Source of the DNA: Actinomycetota bacterium
GTDB lineage: Bacteria; Actinomycetota; CADDZG01; JAHWKV01; JAOPZY01
Assembly: GCA_035765775.1 (NCBI GenBank)
Contig: DASTWV010000004.1
Coordinates: forward strand, 21,936 to 85,935
DNA length: 64,000 bases
Direction of reading: 5' to 3'
In this document: piece by piece, positions 1 through 7,904 of the stretch
Layout of the letters: every line of letters begins with the position of its first letter
How positions within the stretch are numbered: position 1 is the first letter of the stretch
Notes under the pieces: model-generated
The model's database searches: none
Told to the model about the DNA's origin: nothing
The model's input: the letters and a program-made list of their open reading frames with translations, nothing else
Position numbers and translations under genes: made by a program

Positions 1-1356
1 TCCATCAATCGCAACGACGCCAACCCCACCAAGGCCGCCACCCTCCACTGGACGGTGACCTTCAACCAGCCCGTGGTGCACGTCTCCACGAGCAACTTCT
101 CGCTGGCCACCAGCGGTCTGACCCGCACGCCGAGCATCTCGCTCTCGCCGGCGTCCGGGCCGGCGACGACCTACATCGTCACCGCCACCACCTCCGGCGT
201 GTCGGGGTCGGGCACCATCGGCCTGAACCTCACCAGTGCGGGCACAATCCAGAACTCATCAGCTCAAGCTCTCGCTGGACCGCTGCCCTTCCCGGGTCAG
301 ACCTACAACTTCGACAATCAAGACCCGTCGGTGGCCATCACCCAGGTAAACGGGAACACGGTCACATTTCCCTTCTTTACCACCGGGACCGTGACCTCGA
401 TCGGCGGCACATGTGGAATAGCAACCGGCGACTTGATCACCGTAACGCTCACCGTGTCATCCCCGCCGCAGACCGGCACCACAACCTGTAATGCGGGAGG
501 TACCTGGAACTTCACGCTTGGGACCTCGCTGACGGCCACGGGGTCATACACGGCCACCGCGTCCCAGGCGGACAGCGTCGGCAACCTCGGCACCGCAACG
601 GTGACGATCAACATCGACCGGACGGCGCCCACCATCTCGCTCACGCAGGTCAACGGCGCCACTGTCACCTTCCCGTACGCCACCAACGCGACCTCTGTCA
701 ATTCGGTCGGTGGCAGTTGTGGAACAGCGAGTGGCGACTTGGCGCCGGTGACCGTCACAATCACGGTGCAGGCGCAGACTGGCGCGGCAAATTGTGCCAG
801 CGGCTCTTGGACCTACACACTGGGTACGCCTCTAACGGCACAGGGCACGTATACGGCAAGCGCTAGCCAGAGCGATTCGGCGGGCAATGTCGGCGCCACA
901 GGTGTCAAGACAATCATCATTGACCGGACCCCCCCAACGGCCACCGTCACCTTCCCAGTGACCGGAACGAGCTACTCCATCGGCAACAACGGAACAAACA
1001 GTTGGGACGGCAACTCCTGCATTGTCAACGGCGTGAGTGGGACCATGTGTGGCACGGCTGGCGACAGCGGGAGCGGCGTTGCTACGGTGCAGATTGCCGT
1101 GTTCTCGGCGACGGCGAACAAGTGGTGGGACGGCTCTTTCAATCTCACTACCGGAGCGGCCAGCTTCACCTTGTCCACTGAGACCTTCTTCACGGTCGCC
1201 GGCACCACAGCCTGGAGCCAGACCTGGAACAACCTTGCGTTTGGCCCAGCGCCAACAGGCAACCAGACGTTAGCCTTCACCGTCCAGGCTCAATCGATCG
1301 ATGCAGCAGGCAACACCTCTGCGCCCGCAACGGTTTCGTTCAGCGTCAAGAAATAG
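1..1356 (+). CDS. Secreted Ig-like repeat protein, 3' part (cut by left edge)
   Basis: The reading frame is open from base 1, so the true start lies outside the window; the GTG at 55 is probably not the start. The visible part is a Thr/Ser/Val/Gly-rich beta-sandwich protein. It opens with an Ig-like segment, followed by two copies of an Ig-like module of about 101 residues (about 331-630 and 634-930). Each module begins with a TQVNG-T-VTFP motif, carries a Cys pair and ends in a (D/E)RT-PT linker. A less similar C-terminal beta domain follows. Such modules occur in extracellular or surface proteins of Actinobacteria. Base composition is less GC-biased than in neighbouring genes. No enzyme motif is seen; adhesion or surface display is inference. 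Confidence 0.75.
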   Translation, partial: SINRNDANPTKAATLHWTVTFNQPVVHVSTSNFSLATSGLTRTPSISLSPASGPATTYIVTATTSGVSGSGTIGLNLTSAGTIQNSSAQALAGPLPFPGQTYNFDNQDPSVAITQVNGNTVTFPFFTTGTVTSIGGTCGIATGDLITVTLTVSSPPQTGTTTCNAGGTWNFTLGTSLTATGSYTATASQADSVGNLGTATVTINIDRTAPTISLTQVNGATVTFPYATNATSVNSVGGSCGTASGDLAPVTVTITVQAQTGAANCASGSWTYTLGTPLTAQGTYTASASQSDSAGNVGATGVKTIIIDRTPPTATVTFPVTGTSYSIGNNGTNSWDGNSCIVNGVSGTMCGTAGDSGSGVATVQIAVFSATANKWWDGSFNLTTGAASFTLSTETFFTVAGTTAWSQTWNNLAFGPAPTGNQTLAFTVQAQSIDAAGNTSAPATVSFSVKK

Positions 1357-1401
1357 ACGCGCAGACTTTATTTTGCAGCGGAGGCGACCAGCGGCAGCCA
1401 G

Positions 1402-1677
1402 CTACGAGCGGGCCGCGATTTCCCGAAAAAGCGCTTCAGCATTTCGACCCGTGGATGCGTCGAGGGCGGACTCGCAATCCTCGAGGCTGACTAGCGCCTC
1501 CTGCTCGCCCGCCGTTACCCGGATCTTGTAGCGGATGATGTGCGGCCGGGCCCCGCCCGGGGCAGCAAACTCAACCCGCTCGTCAGACGCCGCGACCTCG
1601 GCAGTGAACTCGGAGCCTTCGCCGCCGAACCGCTCCCGCAGCCGTTCGCAGAGCTTCTCGGCCTCATCCCGGATCAC
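1402..1677 (-). CDS. Small conserved-looking hypothetical protein, 91 aa
   Basis: I do not recognise this family. The protein is charged, with an N-terminal amphipathic helix (EAEKLCERLRERF) followed by alternating strands and a final helix, so it is probably a small cytosolic alpha/beta protein. Its ATG overlaps the stop of the upstream threonine aldolase gene by 4 bases, which argues for a real, translationally coupled gene. No membrane segment or catalytic motif is visible. Confidence 0.6.
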   Translation of the reverse strand: MIRDEAEKLCERLRERFGGEGSEFTAEVAASDERVEFAAPGGARPHIIRYKIRVTAGEQEALVSLEDCESALDASTGRNAEALFREIAARS

Positions 1678-2714
1678 CGCACCACCTCGCCGATCGCCTC
1701 CAGGGCCAGCTCGATGTCCTCGGCCGACACGTCCTTGTGCGTCACCATCCGCACCGTACCCGGCCCGAAGGTGAAGAATTTGACCCCGCTCTCCGCCAGG
1801 CGGGCGACGAACTCGTCCGGCGTGAAGCCCAAGGGCGCCGTCCGGACCATGACGATATTGGTCTCCACCCCGGGCACGTCCACCGCCCCGTCCCGCAGGG
1901 CGGCGATCCCCGATGCCAGCCGGCGGGCGTTCTCATGGTCGAGAGGGATCCGCTCCACCATCGTCTCCAGGCCCACCAGGGCGGCCGCCGCCAGGATGCC
2001 CACCTGGCGCATCCCGCCGCCCAGCAGCTTGCGGAACCGGCGAGCCTTGGCCACGAACGAAGCAGACCCAACCACCATCGACCCCACCGGGGCCGACAGC
2101 GCCTTCGAGAAAGCGAACATCAGCCCGTCGGTCAGCCGGCGGTACTCGGAGACCGGGACACCGGAGGCGGCAGAGGCGTTGAACAGGCGGGCGCCGTCCA
2201 TGTAGACGGCTAGGCCGTGCTCGTCGGCGACCTTGCGCAGCGCCACCAGCTCGTCGATGGGGTAGACCGCCCCGCCCTCCTGGTTGTGGGTGTTCTCGAC
2301 GGCCACCACCCGGGTCCGGGGCAGGTAATCCAGGGGCGCCCGGACCGCCTCAGCCACATCGGCGGGGTCCAGCACCCCCCGCCGGTCGGGCAGCCACCGG
2401 GGCTGCACTCCGCCGAAGGCCGAGATGGCCGCCCCTTCGTAGTGCAGGAAGTGGGCGTTGCGGGTGCACAGCACCTCGTCGCCCGGTTCGGTGAGGGACT
2501 TCAGCCCCACGAGGTTGGCCATCCGCCCGCTGGGCACGAACACCGACGCCTCGGCCCCGAAGAGCTGGTTCACCCGGGCCTCCAGCGCCTGGGCGGTGGG
2601 GTCCTCGCCCAGGAAGTCGTCGCCCACCTCGCAGGTCGCCATCGCCTGGCGCATGGCCTCGGTGGGCTTGGTGACGGTGTCGGACCGCAGATCGACCACC
2701 CGGTCCGTCGTCAC
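1674..2714 (-). CDS. ltaE: Low-specificity L-threonine aldolase (beta-eliminating lyase family)
   Basis: PLP-dependent fold-type I enzyme that would cleave L-threonine or L-allo-threonine to glycine and acetaldehyde. Visible signatures are VDLRSDTVTKPT near the N-terminus, DDFLGEDPTAQALE, the VENTHNQEGG motif, YMDGARLFNA with the PLP-contacting Asp, and FAFSKALSAPVGS with the Schiff-base lysine (about K204). The length with the GTG start at 2714 is about 346 aa, the usual family size. The frame stays open to an ATG at 2810, but that would add a non-homologous-looking 32-residue leader. It is the first gene of a two-gene unit with the small downstream gene. Substrate stereopreference cannot be read from sequence. 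Confidence 0.88.
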   Translation of the reverse strand: MTTDRVVDLRSDTVTKPTEAMRQAMATCEVGDDFLGEDPTAQALEARVNQLFGAEASVFVPSGRMANLVGLKSLTEPGDEVLCTRNAHFLHYEGAAISAFGGVQPRWLPDRRGVLDPADVAEAVRAPLDYLPRTRVVAVENTHNQEGGAVYPIDELVALRKVADEHGLAVYMDGARLFNASAASGVPVSEYRRLTDGLMFAFSKALSAPVGSMVVGSASFVAKARRFRKLLGGGMRQVGILAAAALVGLETMVERIPLDHENARRLASGIAALRDGAVDVPGVETNIVMVRTAPLGFTPDEFVARLAESGVKFFTFGPGTVRMVTHKDVSAEDIELALEAIGEVVR

Positions 2715-2823
2715 GTGGACCGGGCGGGAAGACGTGTAGGCGACCACGAAAGGCAGTCTAGCGCCGGCCCTCGGCAACGAATCCCCGACGAACCTGACAG
2801 GCGCCCGCACGGCCCCCCAGACC

Positions 2824-3876
2824 TCAGCCCAGCAGCGGCAGCACCAATCCGCAGGCCGGCGCCTGGGCGTGCGCCGGGTCGAGGGCGTTGAGCACGTCCT
2901 GGGCCGCCACCGGGTCGGCGGCGAGGGCGATGTGGTCGGCCAGGTCGAGGGGGCACTGGTCCTGCACCACGATGTTGGTCACGTTCGGCCCGGTGAGCAG
3001 CCCGCTGGTGTACGGGGTCACTGCCTCATCCAGCCTCGTCACGATGTCGGTGAACGCCACGCCCGGCACCGCCGGGGCATCGGCGTCGAGCGCCCCCAGG
3101 AAGGCCGAGCCGGGCAGGAATTGCTGGCACGAGCCGCAGAACTGGCCCACCGCCCCCGCGGCGCCCGGGAAGGCCCCGGCCATCAACTGCGCCAGCGTGC
3201 CGATGCCGCTCAACGTCGTGCCGTGGAACACCGGCGCCAGCCCCACGTAGCGGGCCACCTTTGCCGCCCCGCCCAGGGCCTTCACGTAGTAGTACGGCAT
3301 CGTGGCCCCCTCGGAGTGGCCGACGATGTCCACTTTCTGGGCGCCGGTGGCCGCCAGCACCCGGTCGATGAACCCGGCCAGCACCTGGGCGCTGGCATCC
3401 ATGGGCTGCAGGCCGCCGATCTGGTCGATCCCGAGGCCGGGATCGGCGCCGTAGGTGAGCGCGAAGACGCAGTAGCCGTTGTCCGCCAGGAGGGGCGAGA
3501 TCGTCTGCCAGTTCTCGGTCATGTTGGCCAGCAGGCCGTGGACCAGGACCACCGGATCGGGGTGCTCGGCGGTCGGGACGCACGACCAGTCGTTGGCCCC
3601 GGGCGGCGCCGCACCCGGCTGGGTGAGCTCGGCACGGAACCCGGCGGCAAGGCTGTAGACGACCGGGAAGCTGGGCGCAGCTGCCCGGGCCGACCCACCC
3701 GAGCCGGCCTGCGGCACCAGCACCGCCACCACGGCGACCACCAGCAGGAGCGCCACGAGGCCCACCTGCAGGCGGCCGGGCGAGCTCGCCAACCTGCGGG
3801 TCAGCCGCGGGACCGTCCACCGGGTGGGGCGGCCCGACTCCGGGTCCGGGCTCCAGGGGAATGGTTCCTTGCGCAT
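2824..3876 (-). CDS. Secreted/membrane-anchored triacylglycerol lipase-like alpha/beta hydrolase
   Basis: 350-aa alpha/beta hydrolase with an N-terminal hydrophobic anchor or signal (about residues 33-55) after a basic cytoplasmic stretch. Core motifs are the oxyanion-hole segment VVLVHGLLANMTENW and the nucleophile elbow GHSEG (Ser about 188). A late DHIALAADP segment probably carries the catalytic His, and a Cys pair (FCGSC) could form a disulfide. This layout resembles class-2 lipases (PF01674-like) of Streptomyces, which hydrolyse extracellular ester lipids. The start is supported by a GGAGG Shine-Dalgarno 6-7 bases before the ATG. A short palindrome lies about 45 bases upstream. Lipase versus general esterase is not decided. 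Confidence 0.8.
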   Translation of the reverse strand: MRKEPFPWSPDPESGRPTRWTVPRLTRRLASSPGRLQVGLVALLLVVAVVAVLVPQAGSGGSARAAAPSFPVVYSLAAGFRAELTQPGAAPPGANDWSCVPTAEHPDPVVLVHGLLANMTENWQTISPLLADNGYCVFALTYGADPGLGIDQIGGLQPMDASAQVLAGFIDRVLAATGAQKVDIVGHSEGATMPYYYVKALGGAAKVARYVGLAPVFHGTTLSGIGTLAQLMAGAFPGAAGAVGQFCGSCQQFLPGSAFLGALDADAPAVPGVAFTDIVTRLDEAVTPYTSGLLTGPNVTNIVVQDQCPLDLADHIALAADPVAAQDVLNALDPAHAQAPACGLVLPLLG

Positions 3877-3918
3877 ACCCGACTCCTCCCTGGCTGATGT
3901 CTACACAAGGGAACGAGA

Positions 3919-3935
3919 CATGACTTTATGTCATG
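3919..3935. promoter_or_regulatory. Operator-like dyad upstream of the lipase
   Basis: Perfect 6-base inverted repeat CATGAC-TTTAT-GTCATG in an AT-richer pocket between the lipase start (3876, minus strand) and the end of the next gene. Its position fits an operator for the lipase gene or a weak stem; no factor is implied. Confidence 0.25.
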
Positions 3936-3990
3936 GAGAGTCAGAACGCCAGTCGATGAGGCCAAACCCGTGGCCAGCCGCGCACGGCCG

Positions 3991-5325
3991 TCACACCGAC
4001 GCCAACGCCTCCCGGCCCGCCTCGGCCGAACCCCGCCGCCCGGCGCCCGCCGAACCCCGCGAGGCCCGGGCCCGGCTCCACAGGTAGAGCGCCACCACCC
4101 CCAGCAGCAGCAGGCCGAACTCCACGTAGGTGTTGCCCACCAGCAGCTGCCAGCCATGCCAGTGGTATTCCCGGCCCTCGGAGTACGGCACCCGCCAGAT
4201 CAACTTGACCGGCACCCAGGCGAACACGCCCAGCACCACCGCCACCACCCCGAGCGCGGCCAGCGCCCGGTGGGGCCGGATCACCGCCACCTCGAGTGCC
4301 GCCACCAGGCCGACGGGCACCCACACCCAGTGATGTGACCACGAGATCGGCGAGACGAGCAGTCCGGTCAAGGCCACGACCACCACCGCCAGCAGCTCAT
4401 CGCCCTGCCGGTGCGCCCAGACCGCCAGGGCCAGCCCGCCGGCGCCCACGGCCAGGAACAAGACGATCCACCAGGGCACCGCCGGGCTCACCCCACCCAG
4501 GAGGCGGACCAGCGCGCCGTTCAACGACTGGTTGGACACGTACGCCACGCCGCCGACCCGGGACGAGTCGATGAACAGCCGGCCGAACCAGTAGTGCGCC
4601 GACGCCCCGGGGAACGCCACGAAGCCCAGCACCACCCCGCCCACGACGACACCCACAGCCCGCCCCGCGGCCCGCCAACGGCCGGTCAGGAGCAGGTAGA
4701 CGATGAAGATGGCCGGGACCAGCTTGATCGCCGCCGCGATCCCCACCCCGACGCCCTTCCACCGGCTGGAGTCCGCCCGGGCGAGGTCGAGCACCACCAG
4801 GGCCACCAGCAGCAGGTTGATCTGGCCGAAGCGCAGGTTCTGCACGATGGGCTCCAGCCACAGGGCGAGGCCGGCGACGCCCAGCGTCAGGCCCACCCGG
4901 CGCTGATCCCGGGCCAGGCCCGCCATCCCCCAGGCTGCCCACACGATGGCCAGCAGGGCGAGGAGGCTGGCGACCGTGACCAGCACCCGCAGGACGGAGA
5001 TGCTGAGCACGGAGGCCGCTGCGGAGAGCAGCAGCGCGAACGGCGTGTAGGTGTACGACAGGCCGTGGTAGGTGGGCGTGTAGGCGTCGTGCCCGTGCCG
5101 GGCAACGACCCCGGCCCAGCGGTAGATCTGCAGGTCCAGCATGCTCCAGGACTGGTGCGGGGTAGCCCGGGTGGCGATGAGCCAGGCCGCCAGCCCCAGG
5201 GTGAACACCGCGGCGCCGACGCTCAGGATGTGCTGGTCGAGGTCACCGAGACCGGTGTGCCCCAGCCGCTCCCGCGACCGACCAGCGGTCGCCGTCACCG
5301 GGGGCCCCGACGTGCGTGTCGCCAT
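3991..5325 (-). CDS. GT87 (DUF2029) polyprenol-phosphate-mannose-type glycosyltransferase, membrane
   Basis: 444-aa polytopic membrane protein with about 10-12 hydrophobic segments. After the first membrane segment there is a DLQIYRWAG motif with a conserved Asp, then YTPTYHGLSYTYTPFALLL, the typical first extracytoplasmic loop of GT87 enzymes such as the mycobacterial alpha-1,2-mannosyltransferase PimE. Further signatures are GQINLLLVALVVLD and SWSHHWVW. The likely role is transfer of a sugar from a polyprenyl-phosphate donor onto an envelope glycolipid or glycan. ATG 5325 was chosen because the protein starts shortly before the first membrane helix; the frame is open much further upstream only by overlap with the aminotransferase gene. 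Donor and acceptor are unknown. Confidence 0.8.
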   Translation of the reverse strand: MATRTSGPPVTATAGRSRERLGHTGLGDLDQHILSVGAAVFTLGLAAWLIATRATPHQSWSMLDLQIYRWAGVVARHGHDAYTPTYHGLSYTYTPFALLLSAAASVLSISVLRVLVTVASLLALLAIVWAAWGMAGLARDQRRVGLTLGVAGLALWLEPIVQNLRFGQINLLLVALVVLDLARADSSRWKGVGVGIAAAIKLVPAIFIVYLLLTGRWRAAGRAVGVVVGGVVLGFVAFPGASAHYWFGRLFIDSSRVGGVAYVSNQSLNGALVRLLGGVSPAVPWWIVLFLAVGAGGLALAVWAHRQGDELLAVVVVALTGLLVSPISWSHHWVWVPVGLVAALEVAVIRPHRALAALGVVAVVLGVFAWVPVKLIWRVPYSEGREYHWHGWQLLVGNTYVEFGLLLLGVVALYLWSRARASRGSAGAGRRGSAEAGREALASV

Positions 5326-5399
5326 AACAGAACGAATGTCGGCTTGTCCGGCCCGGGAACTAAATAGCGCACGGGGGCTCCCCCGACTCCCGCCGCGGG

Positions 5400-6578
5400 C
5401 TAGTCCGCGCCCTGGTCCAGCGCCCGCTTGATGCCCCGGGCGGCCTGGCGGATCCGGTGCTCGTTCTCCACCAGGGCGAAGCGGACATGGCCGTCTCCTG
5501 CCCCGCCGAATCCGATGCCCGGGGCGACCGCCACCTTGGCCTCGGCCAGCAGGTGCTTGGCGAACTCCAACGACCCCATCGCCCGGAAGGGCTCCGGAAT
5601 GGGGGCCCAGGCGAACATGGTGGCGGGCGGCACCGGGATGTCCCACCCCGCCCGCTCCAGGGCCGACACCAAGGCGTCCCGGCGGGCGCGGTACGTCTCC
5701 CGGATCTCCTTGGGGGCGGTCATGCACTCGTTGAGGGCGATGATGCCGGCGATCTGGATGGGCTGGAAGACCCCGTAGTCCAGGTAGGACTTCAGCTTGC
5801 CCAGGGCAGCGACGATCTCCGGGTTGCCGCACAGGAACGCCAGCCGCCAGCCCGGCATCGAGTAGGACTTCGACATCGAGAACAGCTCGACGCCGACATC
5901 GATGGCGCCCGGCACCTGCAGCATCGAGGGGGCCCGCTCGCCGTCGAAGACCAGATCGGCGTACGCCATGTCGTGGACCAGGATGATCCCCCGCGCCTTG
6001 GCGAAGGCAACCAGACGCTCGAAGAACGCCAGGTCGACCACCGCGGTGGTGGGGTTGTGGGGGAAGGACACGATGATCACCCGGGGGGGCGGCGCCATGT
6101 CCTCGACCGCGGTGGTGAGGTCGGCGAAGAAGTCGGCGCCCAGCGAGAGCGGCACCCGGCGCACGTTCGCCCCGGCGAGCACCGGGGCGTAGGTGTGGAT
6201 CGGGTAGGTGGGATCGGGCACCAGGCACGAGTCGCCCGGCTCCAGCAGGATCCACATCAGGTGGCTGAGGCCCTCCTTGGCACCGATGGTGGCCAGCGCC
6301 TGGGTGTCGGGGTCCAGGGTCACCCCGTAGTTGCGCTCGTACCAGTCGGTGATCGCCAGGCGCAGCTTGGGCAGGCCCCGGGACGTCGAGTACCGATGGT
6401 TGCGCGGGTTGCGGGCCGCCTCGACCAGCTTCTCGACGATGGGCTCGGGTGTGGCGAGGTCCGGGTTGCCCATGCCGAGGTCGATGACGTCCTCCCCCGC
6501 GCGCCGGGCCGCCGCCTTGAGATCGTTGACCACGGCGAACACGTAGGGCGGGAAGCGGCCGATCCGCCGGAACTCCAT
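5400..6578 (-). CDS. alaC: AlaC-type pyridoxal-phosphate aminotransferase
   Basis: 392-aa class I aminotransferase. Motifs are the N-terminal [49 protein letters not shown], the [11 protein letters not shown] segment and the PLP lysine in [12 protein letters not shown] (about K237). The combination matches the E. coli AlaC/YfdZ glutamate-pyruvate transaminase family more closely than classical aspartate aminotransferases. Expected reaction is alanine plus 2-oxoglutarate to pyruvate plus glutamate. It is divergent from the secreted-protein gene at 6714. A role in methionine or lysine metabolism, as for some relatives, cannot be excluded. Confidence 0.85.
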   Translation of the reverse strand: MEFRRIGRFPPYVFAVVNDLKAAARRAGEDVIDLGMGNPDLATPEPIVEKLVEAARNPRNHRYSTSRGLPKLRLAITDWYERNYGVTLDPDTQALATIGAKEGLSHLMWILLEPGDSCLVPDPTYPIHTYAPVLAGANVRRVPLSLGADFFADLTTAVEDMAPPPRVIIVSFPHNPTTAVVDLAFFERLVAFAKARGIILVHDMAYADLVFDGERAPSMLQVPGAIDVGVELFSMSKSYSMPGWRLAFLCGNPEIVAALGKLKSYLDYGVFQPIQIAGIIALNECMTAPKEIRETYRARRDALVSALERAGWDIPVPPATMFAWAPIPEPFRAMGSLEFAKHLLAEAKVAVAPGIGFGGAGDGHVRFALVENEHRIRQAARGIKRALDQGAD

Positions 6579-6713
6579 GGCGCCCCAGTGTATTGGCGAG
6601 ACAGGCTCCGGACTGGCCGGGGTCCTCGCCGGGCGCGCCCTACCACGACGTCAGGCCCAGGAACGGACGATTACGGCCTTTACAACTAGGCGTGGATACG
6701 CCATCCTTCCGGC

Positions 6714-7787
6714 ATGCGGCGCCCTCGGTTCCTGCTGCCAGCCCTCCTGGCGCTCATCCTGCTCGTCGGCGTGACCCCCGCCTGGGCGGACGGCGGCCAA
6801 CCGGGCGGGGGCCTGCTGGGCCTCCCGACCTCCATCCCGCTCGGCCCGCTCCAGCTGCCCTTGCTGCCGCCGATCCAACTGCCGAACATCCAGCTGCCCG
6901 CCATCCCCGGCCTGACCGCGCCAGGCAGCGCGGCCGCCGGACCGCTGGCGCCCGACGGGCTGGCCGCCTACCGCGGGCTGGGGGCCTGGATCTCGCTCTA
7001 CGGCTACGGCAACCCCGGCGACCCCGCCCCCGACGCCATCGTCAGCCAGATGGCGAGCCGGGGGGTGCAGACGATCTTCGTCCAGACCGCCCGGTGGACT
7101 TCGGGCGGCGACCTCGACTTCCCGGGCGCCCTCGGTGCCCTGATCGACGATGCCCACGCCCAGGGCATGAAGGTGGTGGGGTGGTACCTGCCCGGCTTCG
7201 CGAACGTCACGACCGACATCCGCCGCAGCGCGGCGGTGCTCACCTACGTCTCGCCCGGGGGCGGCCGCTTCGATGGCTTCGCCGCCGATATCGAGGACCA
7301 CGGCGCCACCGGCTCGCTGCAGCAGTTCAACGCCGGCATCACCGCCTATGCCCAGGGCCTGCGGGCGGCGGTCCCGGCCGGCACCACGCTCGGCGCCATC
7401 GTGCCTGACGCCCGCAACGACAAGCGCGCCCCGGCGCACTGGGCAGGCTTCCCCTGGCCGCAGATCGGGGCCGACTTCGACGTTGTCGAGCCGATGGCCT
7501 ACTGGACGGTCACCAAGGCGAACGCCACCTGCCAGAAGGTGTCGATGGACGTCACCGCCTACATGGACGATGTCATCGCCACCACCGAGTCCCTGATGGG
7601 AGTTACCCGGCCCATGGCCCCGATGGGCGGGATCTCCAACTGCGTGACGCAGCCCGAAGTCACCCAGTACGTCGCCGCCCTGCAGGCGCACGGCGCCATC
7701 GGCGGCGGCCTGTACGACTTCTGGTCCCTGCAGGCCCGCCCCGATGCCGGGACGCTCTGGTCGGACCTCGCCGGCCTCAGGGGCTAG
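6714..7787 (+). CDS. Secreted TIM-barrel (glycoside-hydrolase-like) protein
   Basis: 357-aa protein with a Sec signal peptide (MRRPRFLLPALLALILLVG..., cleavage likely after PAWA). A Pro/Leu-rich linker with PxIxLP repeats (about 30-80) follows, then a single domain. That domain has alternating strands and helices: GVQTIFVQTARW, GMKVVGWYLPGF, FDGFAADIEDHG, DFDVVEPMAYWT and GGLYDFWSL. This pattern resembles glycoside-hydrolase-like TIM barrels of putative secreted polysaccharide-active proteins; the acidic ADIED strand could hold catalytic residues. No clear Shine-Dalgarno precedes the ATG, so it may be leaderless. The specific substrate is unknown and activity is inference. Confidence 0.65.
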   Translation: MRRPRFLLPALLALILLVGVTPAWADGGQPGGGLLGLPTSIPLGPLQLPLLPPIQLPNIQLPAIPGLTAPGSAAAGPLAPDGLAAYRGLGAWISLYGYGNPGDPAPDAIVSQMASRGVQTIFVQTARWTSGGDLDFPGALGALIDDAHAQGMKVVGWYLPGFANVTTDIRRSAAVLTYVSPGGGRFDGFAADIEDHGATGSLQQFNAGITAYAQGLRAAVPAGTTLGAIVPDARNDKRAPAHWAGFPWPQIGADFDVVEPMAYWTVTKANATCQKVSMDVTAYMDDVIATTESLMGVTRPMAPMGGISNCVTQPEVTQYVAALQAHGAIGGGLYDFWSLQARPDAGTLWSDLAGLRG

Positions 7788-7904
7788 CGGATCCCGCCAC
7801 AGTTTCCCGGAGCACAGGCAACTTTCTCAGGCCTCCCATCGTCTAAAACAGCATCCACACTTTGCGTTCTCTGTGTAGGATGTTGGTTGCGAGCTAGGTG
7901 AGGG

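Noticed and set aside
3991..6255. A continuous 754-codon frame that would fuse the GT87 enzyme to an upstream region
   Set aside because: The first 310 codons are a frame-shadow of the aminotransferase gene; the real GT87 start is ATG 5325.
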